64,000 nucleotides of DNA from contig JAHBSG010000013.1 of assembly GCA_019639235.1 (NCBI GenBank), positions 1-64,000 of the forward strand, read 5' to 3'. Positions 33,578-46,201 of the stretch are shown piece after piece. The position numbers were made by a program, and so were the translations under genes. The notes below the pieces were generated by a model. The model did not search any database. It was not told where the DNA came from and saw only the letters and a program-made list of their open reading frames with translations. The stretch is from Acidobacteriota bacterium (lineage in GTDB: Bacteria; Acidobacteriota; Blastocatellia; Pyrinomonadales; Pyrinomonadaceae). The first letter of the stretch is position 1. The number at the start of each line of letters is the position of its first letter.

Positions 33578-34071
33578 TTTTCCTCCAAAGTGTAGAAGAT
33601 TGAGTAACGGGAACAAGAGCGAGCCCAAAACAAGTTTAAACGCTACAAAAAACTTTTGTCAATACTTTTTTATTCTCGCACAATATGAGAACTTCTAGTT
33701 TTGTTCGCGATTTTTAGGCAATTTTATGATTTAGGGGTTAGTTCGCCGTTTCCAACTGTCGTTTGTCTCGAGACAATTAACAATCTCCGTGTGCCATTTC
33801 GCAGGTGGCACAAGACATTTACGAATTGTCTCGCGCCAATTCGTAAATGGCGCGGGACAATTTGCGGTTGTCCAAGGACATTTATTTACCGGCAGAGGCA
33901 GTTTTTCGGTTGTCTTGAGACACTTGCTCATTGGCGCATCCGATGTTTACAAATCATCTTGATTTATTGGGGGTTTATCGCTAAGAATAAAGCTCGCTTT
34001 GATGTCAAAATCGGCTGAGTTTCGGTTTTTGACGTTTCTACACAATTCATTTCACGAAAGGAGTTTTTCGA
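33578..34071. other. Intergenic region containing 21-bp degenerate repeat array
   Basis: This 494-bp gap holds the repeat array (33758-33950), a possible hairpin GTCAAAATCG / CGGTTTTTGAC around 34001-34033, and the SD of the next gene. The 66- and 105-codon open frames in it arise from the repeat and are not considered genes. Confidence 0.7.
33758..33950. repeat. Degenerate 21-bp tandem array, about nine units
   Basis: Successive 21-nt units have the plan a(a/t)tt-n-cg-n-a-n-tgtc-nn-g-n-gac, for example at 33794, 33815, 33836 and 33857, with one or two 20-22-nt units at the edge. Many units are partly self-complementary or complementary to a neighbour (atttacgaattgtc next to aattcgtaaatgg). 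Confidence 0.75.
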
Positions 34072-34737
34072 ATGAAATCTAGAGATTTAGATCGACTACC
34101 AGACCGCGATCTTGTGGCGGAGCTGAATGTTATGAGCAATGCGATCGACGGCGACGAGGCGACCTATGGGCTTGTGGCCGGAGATACGCTGTCTTTGACG
34201 AGCAAATTGAGCACTTTCGTCGATGCTTTGGACGACCTAGACCTGAAAACCGCGGCGGCGACCTCGGCTTATGGGACGCGTGACACGACGCGGGCGGCTT
34301 TGGTCGAAGACGTGCGGATGCTGATGAAAAAAATCAGGCTCGGCGTCGGGAACGATCCGGAAAAGCTCGGCGCGGTCGGGCTCGATGTCTACGATCAAAC
34401 GCCGACGGCGGCTCCGATGCCCGAAACGGCTCCGCTGGCGGTTGTCGATTACGAGATCTTGAAGCACATCATCCGCTTTCGCGACGCGGCAAACCCCGAT
34501 AAACGCGGCAAGCCTAAGGGAATGCTCGGGGCCGAGATCTGGAGAAAGGTCGGCGGCGACCCGCCCGCTAAAGACGACGATTATCAGATGGTCACGCTCG
34601 ACACGGCCAGCCCGCACGTCATCTTTTACGACATGGAAGACGCCGGAAAAAAGGTCTGGTATCGGCTGAGATGGGTTGCGACCTCCGGCGAGAAAGGCGG
34701 CTGGAGCGAGGTGGTCGAAGCGACCGTGAACGGGTGA
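34072..34737 (+). CDS. Hypothetical protein, possible fibronectin-like C-terminus
   Basis: ATG preceded by AAAGGAG at 9 nt. The 221-residue product has no signal peptide; residues 1-100 are helical (DLDRLPDRDLVAELNVMSNA) and the C-terminal 80 residues look beta-rich with Trp/Tyr pattern (ASPHVIFYDMEDAGKKVWYR, LRWVATSGEKGGWSE) as in fibronectin-III-like folds. The family is not recognised. It ends before a large REP-derived terminator. Confidence 0.7.
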   Translation: MKSRDLDRLPDRDLVAELNVMSNAIDGDEATYGLVAGDTLSLTSKLSTFVDALDDLDLKTAAATSAYGTRDTTRAALVEDVRMLMKKIRLGVGNDPEKLGAVGLDVYDQTPTAAPMPETAPLAVVDYEILKHIIRFRDAANPDKRGKPKGMLGAEIWRKVGGDPPAKDDDYQMVTLDTASPHVIFYDMEDAGKKVWYRLRWVATSGEKGGWSEVVEATVNG

Positions 34738-34751
34738 TGGACGTGATCAAA

Positions 34752-34910
34752 TAGCTCCGTTAGGAGCGGGATATTTATAGCACCGAAAAGGTGAACGGAA
34801 AAGCTCCGTCAGGAGCGGCACAATCCTTGCGAAATGCTTTGTGCCGCCCCTGACGGGGCTCTTTTTTCGGGGCTAAGAGCGTTCTATAAACATTTCGCTC
34901 CTGGCGGAGC
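34752..34910 (+). repeat. Group of four REP-like palindromes (gctccgtnaggagc family)
   Basis: Units at 34752-34770, 34801-34820, 34840-34862 and 34883-34910 share the core agctccgt(t/c)aggagc or its complement. The last unit carries ctataaacatttcgctcc, matching the repeat at 52732-52764. Confidence 0.8.
34801..34868 (+). terminator. Long hairpin terminator built from two REP units
   Basis: Two opposed REP units (agctccgtcaggagcggcac and gtgccgcccctgacggggct) form a stem of about 20 bp, followed by CTTTTTTC. It lies 64 bp beyond the hypothetical gene and would terminate it efficiently. Confidence 0.7.
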
Positions 34911-34949
34911 TGTTCAGAGAAGGCGATCTAAAGGCTCGCACTCTGAGCG

Positions 34950-37055
34950 TTACTCGTCGTCCTCGTGGGCGCGGACGCGTCCGGCGGCGACGGCTTCGTC
35001 GATGACCTTTTGGGCGAGGTTGTGCGGCAGCGGATCGTAATGCGAGAACTGCATGTGGTACGAGCCGCGGGCCTGCGTTACCGAGTTGAGCTTCGATTGG
35101 TAATCGAGCATCTCGGAGAGCGGCACTTTCGCCTTGATCACCTGCTGTTTGCCGCGCATTTCCATGCCGCCGACCCGGCCGCGGCGGCTATTGAGGTCGC
35201 CCATGATGTCGCCGGAAAACTCGAGCGGGGTAAACACCTCGACGTCCATAATCGGCTCGAGCAGCGTCGGCTTGGCCTTTTCCATCGCCGCCCGAAAGGC
35301 CTTGCGGCCGGCTGCACGGAACGAATGCTCGTCGGAATCGACCGTGTGGTAGCTGCCGTCGATGAGCGTTACCTTGAAATCGACGAGCGGATAACCGGCG
35401 ACCGCACCGCCGGCTGCGGCCTCGATGATGCCTTTCTCGATGGCCGGGCGAAAGTTCTGCGGAACGGCACCGCCGAATATCTTATCTACCCACTCGAAAC
35501 CGCCGCCGCGTTCGAGCGGTTCGAAGATGACCTTGCAATCGCCGAACTGGCCGCGTCCGCCGGATTGCTTCTTGTGGCGGCCCTGAACCTCGGCCGAGGC
35601 GGTGATCGTTTCCTTGTAAGGCACCTTTGGCGGATGAAGAGCGACCTCGACGTGATAGCGGTTCTTGAGCTTATCGACGACGGTTTCGATGTGGAGCTGG
35701 CCCGAGCCGGAAAGGATGAACTCCTTCGTCTGGGCGTCGCGCTCGAAGTGGAGCGACGGGTCCTCTTCAAGGATCTTGTGCAGAGCGACGGAGATCTTTT
35801 CTTCGTCCGCACGCGATTTGGGCTCTATGGCAAAGGCGATGGCGGCCTCGGGATACTCGACCTTTGGATAGACGATCGGATTTGCTTTATCGCAGAGCGT
35901 GTCGCCGGTCTGTGTGTCTTTCAGTTTGACGACGGCGATGATGTCGCCGGTCTGGGCCGAATTGACCTTTTCAAGCGTCTTGCCGTTGATGACGTGAAGG
36001 GCACCGAGGCGTTCTTGTGAGTCGCGGGTCGAATTGAAGACCGTCGCGTCGGATTCGACCTTGCCGGAGACGACCTTCATCACGTTGATGCGGCCGGCAA
36101 AGGGATCGGCGATCGTGCGGAAAACATAGGCCGAAAAGGGTTCGTCGTTGCTGTATTTACGCGAGACGCGGTCGCCGGAAAGGTCGGCGTCCTTAAAGCC
36201 GTATTCGGCTTCGTGCGTGGCCGGGTTCGGGCCAAATTCGACGATGTGGTCAAGCAAAATCTGAAGCCCGACGAGGTTGCCGGCCGAGACCGCATAGACC
36301 GGACAGAGCCGGCTTTTCGCGATGGCCTTGGCGAGGTTCGGGTAGATGTCTTCTTCGGGCAAGGTGCCGTCGGCGAAGTACTTTTCCATCAGGGCGTCGT
36401 CGGATTCGGCGACGATCTCGATCAGGCGTTCACGGGTGCGTTCGAAGACGTCCTTGCCGCTTTCCGGCATCGGGATCTCTTTTGCCTTGCCATTGGCGTC
36501 AAATTCGTAAGCCTTTTGGTGGACGACATCGACGACGCCCTTGAAATTGGCCTCGCTGCCGATCGGGAGCGTAAAGGGCACGATCGAGCGGGCAAAGCTC
36601 GAGGTGGCCGTTTCGAGGGCATGGCCGAAGTCGGAATTTTCCTTATCGAGCTTGTTGATGACCATGAACCGCGGCAGCAGGAACTCATTCGCGTAGCTCC
36701 AGGTCTTTTCGGTCTGGACCTCGATGCCGTTAACGCCATCGACCACGACAAGGGCACAATCCGCGACGCGAAGTGCCGGACGGGCGTGCGAGACAAATGC
36801 CGCGTAGCCGGGCGTATCGATGATGTTGAGCTTCGAATCGGCGTATTCGACGTGGGCAAAGTTGTTGTTAAGCGAGACCTTGCGGGCGATGGAATCGTCG
36901 TCGTAGTCGGTAACGGTGGTTCCTTCGTCAACCTTTCCCCAGCGTGGCGTTGAACCGGCCACATACATCAGCGACGCGGTCAGCTGGGTTTTCCCCGCGT
37001 CGCCGTGTCCAATGACGGCCAAATTTCGTAGGTTTTCAGTTGTAAATGCTTTCAT
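34950..37055 (-). CDS. Elongation factor G-like translational GTPase
   Basis: Starting at MKAFTTENLRNLAVIG (37053-37055), the 701-residue protein has G1 GHGDAGKTQLT, G3 DTPGYAAF, G4 NKLDKE, then EF-G domains II-V (SGSGQLHIETVVDKL; RRGRVGGMEM). In canonical EF-G/EF-Tu the G3 motif is DTPGH with the catalytic His; here it is Tyr, as usual in the EF-G-like subfamily (second EF-G paralogues), whose role is not settled. A frame extending to 37202 lacks conservation and was rejected. Confidence 0.92.
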   Translation of the reverse strand: MKAFTTENLRNLAVIGHGDAGKTQLTASLMYVAGSTPRWGKVDEGTTVTDYDDDSIARKVSLNNNFAHVEYADSKLNIIDTPGYAAFVSHARPALRVADCALVVVDGVNGIEVQTEKTWSYANEFLLPRFMVINKLDKENSDFGHALETATSSFARSIVPFTLPIGSEANFKGVVDVVHQKAYEFDANGKAKEIPMPESGKDVFERTRERLIEIVAESDDALMEKYFADGTLPEEDIYPNLAKAIAKSRLCPVYAVSAGNLVGLQILLDHIVEFGPNPATHEAEYGFKDADLSGDRVSRKYSNDEPFSAYVFRTIADPFAGRINVMKVVSGKVESDATVFNSTRDSQERLGALHVINGKTLEKVNSAQTGDIIAVVKLKDTQTGDTLCDKANPIVYPKVEYPEAAIAFAIEPKSRADEEKISVALHKILEEDPSLHFERDAQTKEFILSGSGQLHIETVVDKLKNRYHVEVALHPPKVPYKETITASAEVQGRHKKQSGGRGQFGDCKVIFEPLERGGGFEWVDKIFGGAVPQNFRPAIEKGIIEAAAGGAVAGYPLVDFKVTLIDGSYHTVDSDEHSFRAAGRKAFRAAMEKAKPTLLEPIMDVEVFTPLEFSGDIMGDLNSRRGRVGGMEMRGKQQVIKAKVPLSEMLDYQSKLNSVTQARGSYHMQFSHYDPLPHNLAQKVIDEAVAAGRVRAHEDDE

Positions 37056-37379
37056 CTCGGCAAGATCTCCTTTACGTGTAGATTTCGGATGCCAAAATCC
37101 GCGGTCCGGGCCGAAGTGACAGAAGGGCTCGCGAGTCCGGTAAACCGGCCCTGAGACGCATGGGTTGTTGGTAAATATTAAATCTATCTTACGTTTGGCC
37201 AATCGGCAAGAGCGGAAAGGTAAAGGCAGTTAAGGCTTTGAAGACGCGGTAAAATGGTATATCGTCACGGTGTCCGGCTTTCCGGAAGGCAAAATCGGGC
37301 TGTGGCGAACGTCTGAAGTGGCGGAGCGCATCGTAAGAGGACGAGTATTTTGGCGTTCCCTTTTGGTTTAGAGGCAATG

Positions 37380-39227
37380 ATGAGTAGAAAAAGGATCTCG
37401 ATCTTTAAGCGGCGATGGCTGGTGATGGCCATATCGCTCGGTGTTTGTGCGTCGATCGTAGCCGCGCAGGAACTTGTTCCGGTAAAGGACCTGACCGGCG
37501 GGACAAGCCTGTTCGTCTTCAGGGGCGGATCAAAGTCCGTTTCGAAGCGGTTCGTCTCGCAGGGAACTGCCCGGCGAAGCAAGACGCAGCGAGCAGACAC
37601 GGCCCGAAGGGTTAGCCGGCAATTCACAACGCTTGCCAGCACCGCACCTCGACGGCAGCGCACGACCGCGATAGCCGAGGACAAACTGCCGCCGATAAAG
37701 ACGAAGACGCCCCAGGAAGCCTCCATCCTATTCGCCGGTGTCGGTGAATATTACATTAACGAAAAGAACTACGAGCGCTCGATCGATTTCTTCCGCGAAG
37801 CGCGTACGCTTGACGCTACGAACACGATCGCCCGCGATGGCTTGAGCGAAGCTTTGGCACTTCGCGGAAACGAAATGCTGACCCGCGATGCACTGGCCGT
37901 GGCGAAGAAAGATTTTGAAGAAGCGATCAGCCTGAACCCAAAGAACGGCCCGGCGTATTACGGCCTTGCCGAAGTGCTCTCGGCACAGAACGACGATGAC
38001 TCGGCAACTGATAACTACGAAAAGGCCCTCTCTGCCGATAGCGAGTTGACCGAGATCTATGTGCCGCTCGGCATCCTTTATTACCAGCGGAACAACATCG
38101 CCAAGGCCGATGAACTTCTGACAAAGGCGGTCGCCATCGAGCCTAACGACGCTCAGGCACAGTATTTCCTCGGGCTCGTTCGATTGCGGCAGGAGAACGG
38201 CGAAGCGGCACTCGCGGCTTTCCGCAAGGCAACGGCGAACGACCCAAACCTCGCAGAAGCTTTTTATTACACGGGCGAAACTCTGACGCGGCTTGGAAAG
38301 ACCCGCGAATCGATCCCGGAATTCCAAAAGGCGATCGCACTTAAGCAAAATTACTTCGAGGCCCATTACGGGCTTGGCACGGCGCATTTTGAGCTCGACG
38401 AATTTCGCGAGGCGGTCGTGGAGTTTGAGAAGGCGAAGGAACTGAAGAATGACAATGCCGAAGTGGTCGCGAACTTGGGCGATGCGTATCGCCTGCTAAA
38501 CGATTTCAACCGGGCGGAGACGAACTATAACCTCGCGGCGTTGTTCTTTCAAGGACATCCGGATTTTGAGACGAACCAGGAGAAGCGAGAGTTGACGGCA
38601 GACATTCTTGGCCGGGCGGCGTTCTCGGTCGCAAGGCAGTGCGAGATAAACACCGCACGCGGAGTTCCGTGCAAATGGAGTGCGGCAGTCCGGTACCTGG
38701 AAAAATCGCAGTCTCTGACCGCGAGCGACGTCAACAAGTCCAACCTTGGCTGGGCGTATTTTAACGCGGCTAGGACAGATTTTGCCGAAAAGCGGGACGC
38801 CGAAGGCCGGGTCAAGATGCAGAAGGCCGTAGAGATCCTTAAGGCGGCATCGGCAGCCAACTCGCCGTTCCAGCAAGGCGCGCTTTTGAACCTCGGCAAG
38901 GTCTATACCGAGACCGGCGACCGCAAGGGCGCGATCGATGCCCTGAAGCGGGTCGTCGATAAAGAGCCGAAATGGGCCTTTGCACAGAACGAGCTTGGTA
39001 TCGCCTACATGAACGACAGCAATTTCAAGGAGGCGATCAAGCACTTCAAGCTGGCAATCAGGCAGGACGACAAGCTTGCCGAAGCGCATTTGAATCTCGG
39101 ATTTGCCGAATTCAAGAACGGCAACACGAACGAGGCGAAGAAGGCCCACAGCAAGCTGAGGTCGCTCGGGCGTGATGACCTTGCGACACGGTTAACGAAC
39201 ATGACCGGCGGCGTAGTGAAAAGCTAG
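37380..39227 (+). CDS. Secreted TPR-repeat protein
   Basis: I chose the second of two adjacent ATGs because GAGG lies five bases upstream. The 615-residue protein has a signal peptide (MAISLGVCASIVAA), the motif ELVPVKDLTGGTSLFVFRGG just after it, a basic linker, and then about ten TPR-like repeats from residue 110 to the end (for example YERSIDFFREARTLDATNTI, GPAYYGLAEVLSAQNDD). It is a paralogue of the protein at 40536-42368, with murB between them. TPRs suggest a protein-interaction scaffold in the envelope. Confidence 0.85.
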   Translation: MSRKRISIFKRRWLVMAISLGVCASIVAAQELVPVKDLTGGTSLFVFRGGSKSVSKRFVSQGTARRSKTQRADTARRVSRQFTTLASTAPRRQRTTAIAEDKLPPIKTKTPQEASILFAGVGEYYINEKNYERSIDFFREARTLDATNTIARDGLSEALALRGNEMLTRDALAVAKKDFEEAISLNPKNGPAYYGLAEVLSAQNDDDSATDNYEKALSADSELTEIYVPLGILYYQRNNIAKADELLTKAVAIEPNDAQAQYFLGLVRLRQENGEAALAAFRKATANDPNLAEAFYYTGETLTRLGKTRESIPEFQKAIALKQNYFEAHYGLGTAHFELDEFREAVVEFEKAKELKNDNAEVVANLGDAYRLLNDFNRAETNYNLAALFFQGHPDFETNQEKRELTADILGRAAFSVARQCEINTARGVPCKWSAAVRYLEKSQSLTASDVNKSNLGWAYFNAARTDFAEKRDAEGRVKMQKAVEILKAASAANSPFQQGALLNLGKVYTETGDRKGAIDALKRVVDKEPKWAFAQNELGIAYMNDSNFKEAIKHFKLAIRQDDKLAEAHLNLGFAEFKNGNTNEAKKAHSKLRSLGRDDLATRLTNMTGGVVKS

Positions 39228-39251
39228 AGCTGAATCAAGTAGCTTACCGAG

Positions 39252-39390
39252 GATGTCCGGAAAGTCGAGGTTCTGTGTCTTCGTCTGTGAATTCTGTGGT
39301 GTCGGCCTGACGGCTTTCGGACAGTACCACTGAATGCACAGACGGGGAACCGAAAGGCACAGACCACGCCCGCTTTTCGGACATTCTCTC
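39252..39390. repeat. Imperfect long inverted repeat upstream of murB
   Basis: TGTCCGGAAAG...TTCTGTGTCTTCGTCTGTGAATTCTGTGG at the left is mirrored by the reverse complement of the right half (TGTCCGAAAAG, GTCTGTGCATTCAGTGG). Arms are about 50 bp with gaps. The tctgtg content is of the same short-tandem style as other repeats here. Confidence 0.6.
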
Positions 39391-39395
39391 TTTTT

Positions 39396-40484
39396 ATGTC
39401 CGCACTCTATCGAATAGAAGAGAATGTGCCGCTCGCGGGGTTTACGACGCTGGGTGTCGGCGGGCCTGCGCGTTACTTCTTATCGGCCCTCGGCGAGGAC
39501 GATATTTCGGCGGCTCTTCATTTTGCTGAGGATAAAGGCCTCGATACTTTCGTCCTTGGCGGCGGAAGCAATCTGGTGGTCAGCGATGCCGGGTTCGACG
39601 GGCTTGTGCTGAAGATCGATCTTCGCGGGGTTCGTTTCGGGGAGCCGGATGAGTCCGGAGATGTGGTCGCAGAGGCCGCGGCGGGCGAGGACTGGGACGA
39701 ATTTGTCGCGGAGTGTGTCAGCCGGGAACTCGCCGGAATTGAGTGCATGAGCGGCATCCCGGGCTCGGTCGGCGGGACGCCGGTACAGAATGTTGGGGCC
39801 TATGGGCAAGAGGTCTCGGAGACGATCGTCACGGTGCGGTGCTTTGACCGAAAGACGGCAAGGTTCATAGAGCTGGACAACGCCGAGTGCGGCTTTAGCT
39901 ATCGAAAGAGCATCTTCAACACGAGCGAGAAGGGGCGGTATGTTGTCACGAAGGTGACGTTCAGGCTCGCCGCCGGCGGCAAGCCGAAGGTCATTTATCG
40001 CGACCTTAAAGAACATTTCGGCGAGCGTTCGCCGAGCCTCGCTGAGGCAAGGCATGCGGTGTTCGCGATCCGGCGGCGGAAGTCGATGGTGATCGACGCG
40101 GCGGACCCGAATTCGCGGAGTGCGGGTTCATTTTTCAAGAATCCGATCGTTACTGCGGAAGTTTACCGAGCTATCGCCGAAGCCGAGGCGGTTGAGGTTC
40201 CGAGCTTTCCGGCGGGCGAAGGGCTCGTTAAGATACCGGCGGCATGGCTGATCGAAAGATCAGGTTTCGCGAAGGGCTATCGGCTCGGCGAGGCGGGCAT
40301 CTCGGCAAATCACTCGTTGGCGATCGTGAATCTCGGACGAGCTAAAGCGGCCGATATTTTCGCGTTAATGAATGAGGTACGTGCGGCGGTGAAAGGACGT
40401 TTTGGAATAAAGCTGGTTCCGGAGCCGGTTTTTCTGGGCGATAACTCCGCGCTGCCGCAAACCGCGTCCGAGCGCGTCGTCTAA
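39396..40484 (+). CDS. murB: UDP-N-acetylmuramate dehydrogenase MurB
   Basis: The 362-residue protein has the MurB FAD-binding pattern: NVPLAGFTTLGVGGPARYFL, VLGGGSNLVVSDAGFDGLV, GIECMSGIPGSVGGTPVQNV, and NPNSRSAGSFFKNP-like sequence (PNSRSAGSFFKNP) with the catalytic Ser. The final step of UDP-MurNAc synthesis for peptidoglycan is catalysed by this enzyme. It lies between the two TPR genes, all in the same direction. Confidence 0.94.
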   Translation: MSALYRIEENVPLAGFTTLGVGGPARYFLSALGEDDISAALHFAEDKGLDTFVLGGGSNLVVSDAGFDGLVLKIDLRGVRFGEPDESGDVVAEAAAGEDWDEFVAECVSRELAGIECMSGIPGSVGGTPVQNVGAYGQEVSETIVTVRCFDRKTARFIELDNAECGFSYRKSIFNTSEKGRYVVTKVTFRLAAGGKPKVIYRDLKEHFGERSPSLAEARHAVFAIRRRKSMVIDAADPNSRSAGSFFKNPIVTAEVYRAIAEAEAVEVPSFPAGEGLVKIPAAWLIERSGFAKGYRLGEAGISANHSLAIVNLGRAKAADIFALMNEVRAAVKGRFGIKLVPEPVFLGDNSALPQTASERVV

Positions 40485-40535
40485 TTTGTTGAGGCTTCTT
40501 TTCGCGGCTACGCAAAGGGGCCGGGAGTTGTGGCT

Positions 40536-42368
40536 ATGTTCCGTCAGAAAAATATTTATCGTTCGGCTTTTGTTTTTGTGATCGCGGTTTCGCTGCTGCT
40601 GCCGGGGAGCTTGCCGGTGCGGGCGAATGACCTTGTGCCCTCGGCCGACCTGACGGGCGGTGCGAGCGTTTTCGTTTTCCGCGGTTCGGCAAAGCGGCCG
40701 CAGGAGCGGGCTGCCTTTTCGGGCGGAGCACGCTCGGCGGCGGGCAAGGCGGGCTACCGGGCGAGGTTGAATTCACAGGCGGCGGCAAAGCAAAAGTCGC
40801 GTGCCGAGCGGGCAAAGGCACGAGCGGCGGAGCTTGCAAGGGCAAGGGCACGCGAGCGAAACCGGCTTAGGCGGCAATCGAATGTGCTGACGGCCCGGGG
40901 CGAGAAACAACTCGAGGAAGGCAGCATCGATCCGGCGATATCGAGCTTCCGCGAGGCACTGAAACTTAACGCAAACAACGATGAGGCTAAGGCGGGCCTT
41001 AGCGAAGGCCTTACAGCGAAAGCGACGGAGCAGCTTGCGGCGGGCGATGAACTCGCGGCGTTGCCGCTGCTTGAAGAGGCCGCTTTGCTTGACCCGCAGA
41101 ATCAGGTTGCGTTCCTGAAACTTGGCGAACTACACGACGCCCGTAACAACAACAACGAGGCGATAGCGAATTACGCGAAGGCCCTTGAGATCGACCCGGA
41201 ATTGACGGCCGTTTATCTTCCGCTCGGGCTGCTTTATGCCGAGACCGGCGACGACGTCCGCGCAGACGAGATGATCGCAAAGGCCGAGATCGCCGGTACG
41301 GCGACGACCGAGGCAAAGTTCGCTCGTGCGGCGATCCTGAAGCGAAAGGGAAATGAGGACGAGGCTCTTGCACTCTACCGGTCGGTCACCGTCGCGGAGC
41401 CGAATAATGGCACGGCCTTTTACGCTATTGCACGGCTTCACGACGAGGCCGGCCGCGGTGACCAGGCACTTTTTGCTTACCAGGATGCACTGAAGGCCGA
41501 ACCGACACTTGCGGCGGCGTGGTTCGACCTCGGCGTGCTTCGCTACAATCGGGGCGAATATGACGAGGCCTCGAACGCATATCTGAAAGTGCTTGAGCTC
41601 GACCCGGCAAATGCCAAGGCCCACGCTCATCTGGCCAGCACCTATCGGCAGATGGAACGGTTTGCGGATGCGAATGCCCAATATCGGGCGGCAAATGAGA
41701 AAGGCATTAATAAGGACGCCGACCTTTACAGCGAATGGGGTTTTTGTTTGGGCAAGACCAACGAATGGGACAAGGCATCGGTTCGGTTGAAGTCAGCCGA
41801 GGAGTTGAGCCCGACGGCGGTCGATCACAACAATGTCGGCTGGGCGTATTACAACGCGGCACGTTACGACAAGCAGAACAACAAAGAGGACGAGGCGAGG
41901 CAGAAGCTCGAGCTGGCGAGGCAGTCGCTTCAGCGGGCGGTCGAGATGGACGCGAATCTTCATCCCGCATATATGAACCTCGGGGCGACGAACAACGAAC
42001 TCGGTGAATTTCAGGCCGCGGTCGATGCGTTGCACCGAGCCTTAAGCCTGCAGGGCGATTGGGTCATCGCGATGAACCAGCTCGGGCGTGCATATCGCGG
42101 AGCGGGCGACCTGCAAAACGCGATCGCTCAGTTCTCGCGTGTCTCTACGCTCGACGCCAACAACGTTTTCGGGCTTTATAACCTCGGCGAGGTCTATCAC
42201 CTTACGGGCAATAAGCGGGAAGCGAGGCGGATCCGCGACCGGCTCAAGCGGGTCGATCCGGTCTTTGCCGGAAGGCTCGATGACGTCTTGAGCGGCAAGG
42301 TCGTGCTCGATGAGGCAAAGCGGAACATAAGGAACAAGGTTCCGCGGCTGCCGGGAATTCCGTTCTAG
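40536..42368 (+). CDS. Secreted TPR-repeat protein, paralogue
   Basis: The ATG at 40536 has GGGAG eight bases upstream; the GTG at 40530 is too close to that box. The 610-residue product has a signal peptide (VFVIAVSLLLPGSLPVRA), then NDLVPSADLTGGASVFVFRG, the same motif as the other TPR protein, a strongly basic Ala/Arg segment (residues 50-115), and TPR repeats to near the end. The shared motif LVPxxDLTGGxSxFVFRG is not part of a TPR and may be a sorting or binding motif. It is followed by carB. Confidence 0.85.
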   Translation: MFRQKNIYRSAFVFVIAVSLLLPGSLPVRANDLVPSADLTGGASVFVFRGSAKRPQERAAFSGGARSAAGKAGYRARLNSQAAAKQKSRAERAKARAAELARARARERNRLRRQSNVLTARGEKQLEEGSIDPAISSFREALKLNANNDEAKAGLSEGLTAKATEQLAAGDELAALPLLEEAALLDPQNQVAFLKLGELHDARNNNNEAIANYAKALEIDPELTAVYLPLGLLYAETGDDVRADEMIAKAEIAGTATTEAKFARAAILKRKGNEDEALALYRSVTVAEPNNGTAFYAIARLHDEAGRGDQALFAYQDALKAEPTLAAAWFDLGVLRYNRGEYDEASNAYLKVLELDPANAKAHAHLASTYRQMERFADANAQYRAANEKGINKDADLYSEWGFCLGKTNEWDKASVRLKSAEELSPTAVDHNNVGWAYYNAARYDKQNNKEDEARQKLELARQSLQRAVEMDANLHPAYMNLGATNNELGEFQAAVDALHRALSLQGDWVIAMNQLGRAYRGAGDLQNAIAQFSRVSTLDANNVFGLYNLGEVYHLTGNKREARRIRDRLKRVDPVFAGRLDDVLSGKVVLDEAKRNIRNKVPRLPGIPF

Positions 42369-42388
42369 CGGGCTTTAGGGCCGGGAGG

Positions 42389-42417
42389 TTAGTGCGGCGG
42401 CGAAATTTCTGTATAAT
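42389..42417 (+). promoter_or_regulatory. Promoter of carB
   Basis: TTAGTG (42389-42394), 17-bp spacer, perfect TATAAT (42412-42417). The predicted start site is about 9 nt before the carB ATG, leaving no room for an SD. Confidence 0.5.
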
Positions 42418-42432
42418 CGTGAGTTTAGAAAA

Positions 42433-45804
<3,372 letters not shown>

Positions 45805-45827
45805 CTGATTTGTCGAACGAGCACCCA

Positions 45828-46199
45828 ATGACTCGCGTGCGAATGCGAACAACACGTCTTGAAAAGTCAATTTCCGAATTGGCCGCGTTTCTCGAAACGA
45901 ACGGTAACGGGTTTTGGGCGAAGCAATTACTGGAAATCAAGGACCGCCTAAAGGATCGGTCGAATTTGAGTACGTCGAGAACAGAATTGGATTCTTTTTT
46001 CGGCGGAATGGGATCTCTGAACGACGTTGCTTTTGGAGACGAAGAACTTGACTCAGAGTTTGGTAAGTTATGTGATCGAGTTTTCAGGGAGAATCGACTC
46101 GTTGGTTCCGATTTCTTTACACGTCTAAGGTGGAGAGCTTACGAACTTGCTCAACCCGCTAATCTACCCCCGAGAATAAGAAACGGCTTCGCCCCGTAA
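45828..46199 (+). CDS. DUF6966-like hypothetical protein
   Basis: From the ATG at 45828 the product has 123 residues (MTRVRMRTTRLEKSISELAA). The features FLETNGNGFWAKQLLEIKDR and DSFFGGMGSLNDVAF match the pattern of a small family I associate with DUF6966 (W..L..I..RL...GGMGSLND). Function unknown. It starts 24 bp after the carB stop and converges on the PIN toxin gene; a longer frame overlapping carB was rejected. Confidence 0.65.
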   Translation: MTRVRMRTTRLEKSISELAAFLETNGNGFWAKQLLEIKDRLKDRSNLSTSRTELDSFFGGMGSLNDVAFGDEELDSEFGKLCDRVFRENRLVGSDFFTRLRWRAYELAQPANLPPRIRNGFAP

Positions 46200-46201
46200 C
46201 A

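Noticed and set aside
33731..33931. 66-codon frame with 7-residue periodicity
   Set aside because: Arises from the 21-bp DNA repeat; no SD or signal, and the opposite strand is equally open.
33758..33950. CRISPR array
   Set aside because: Units are contiguous and degenerate with no spacers, and no cas gene is present.
34965..36020. 351-codon plus-strand frame opposite the EF-G-like gene
   Set aside because: Antisense shadow with no SD and no family features.
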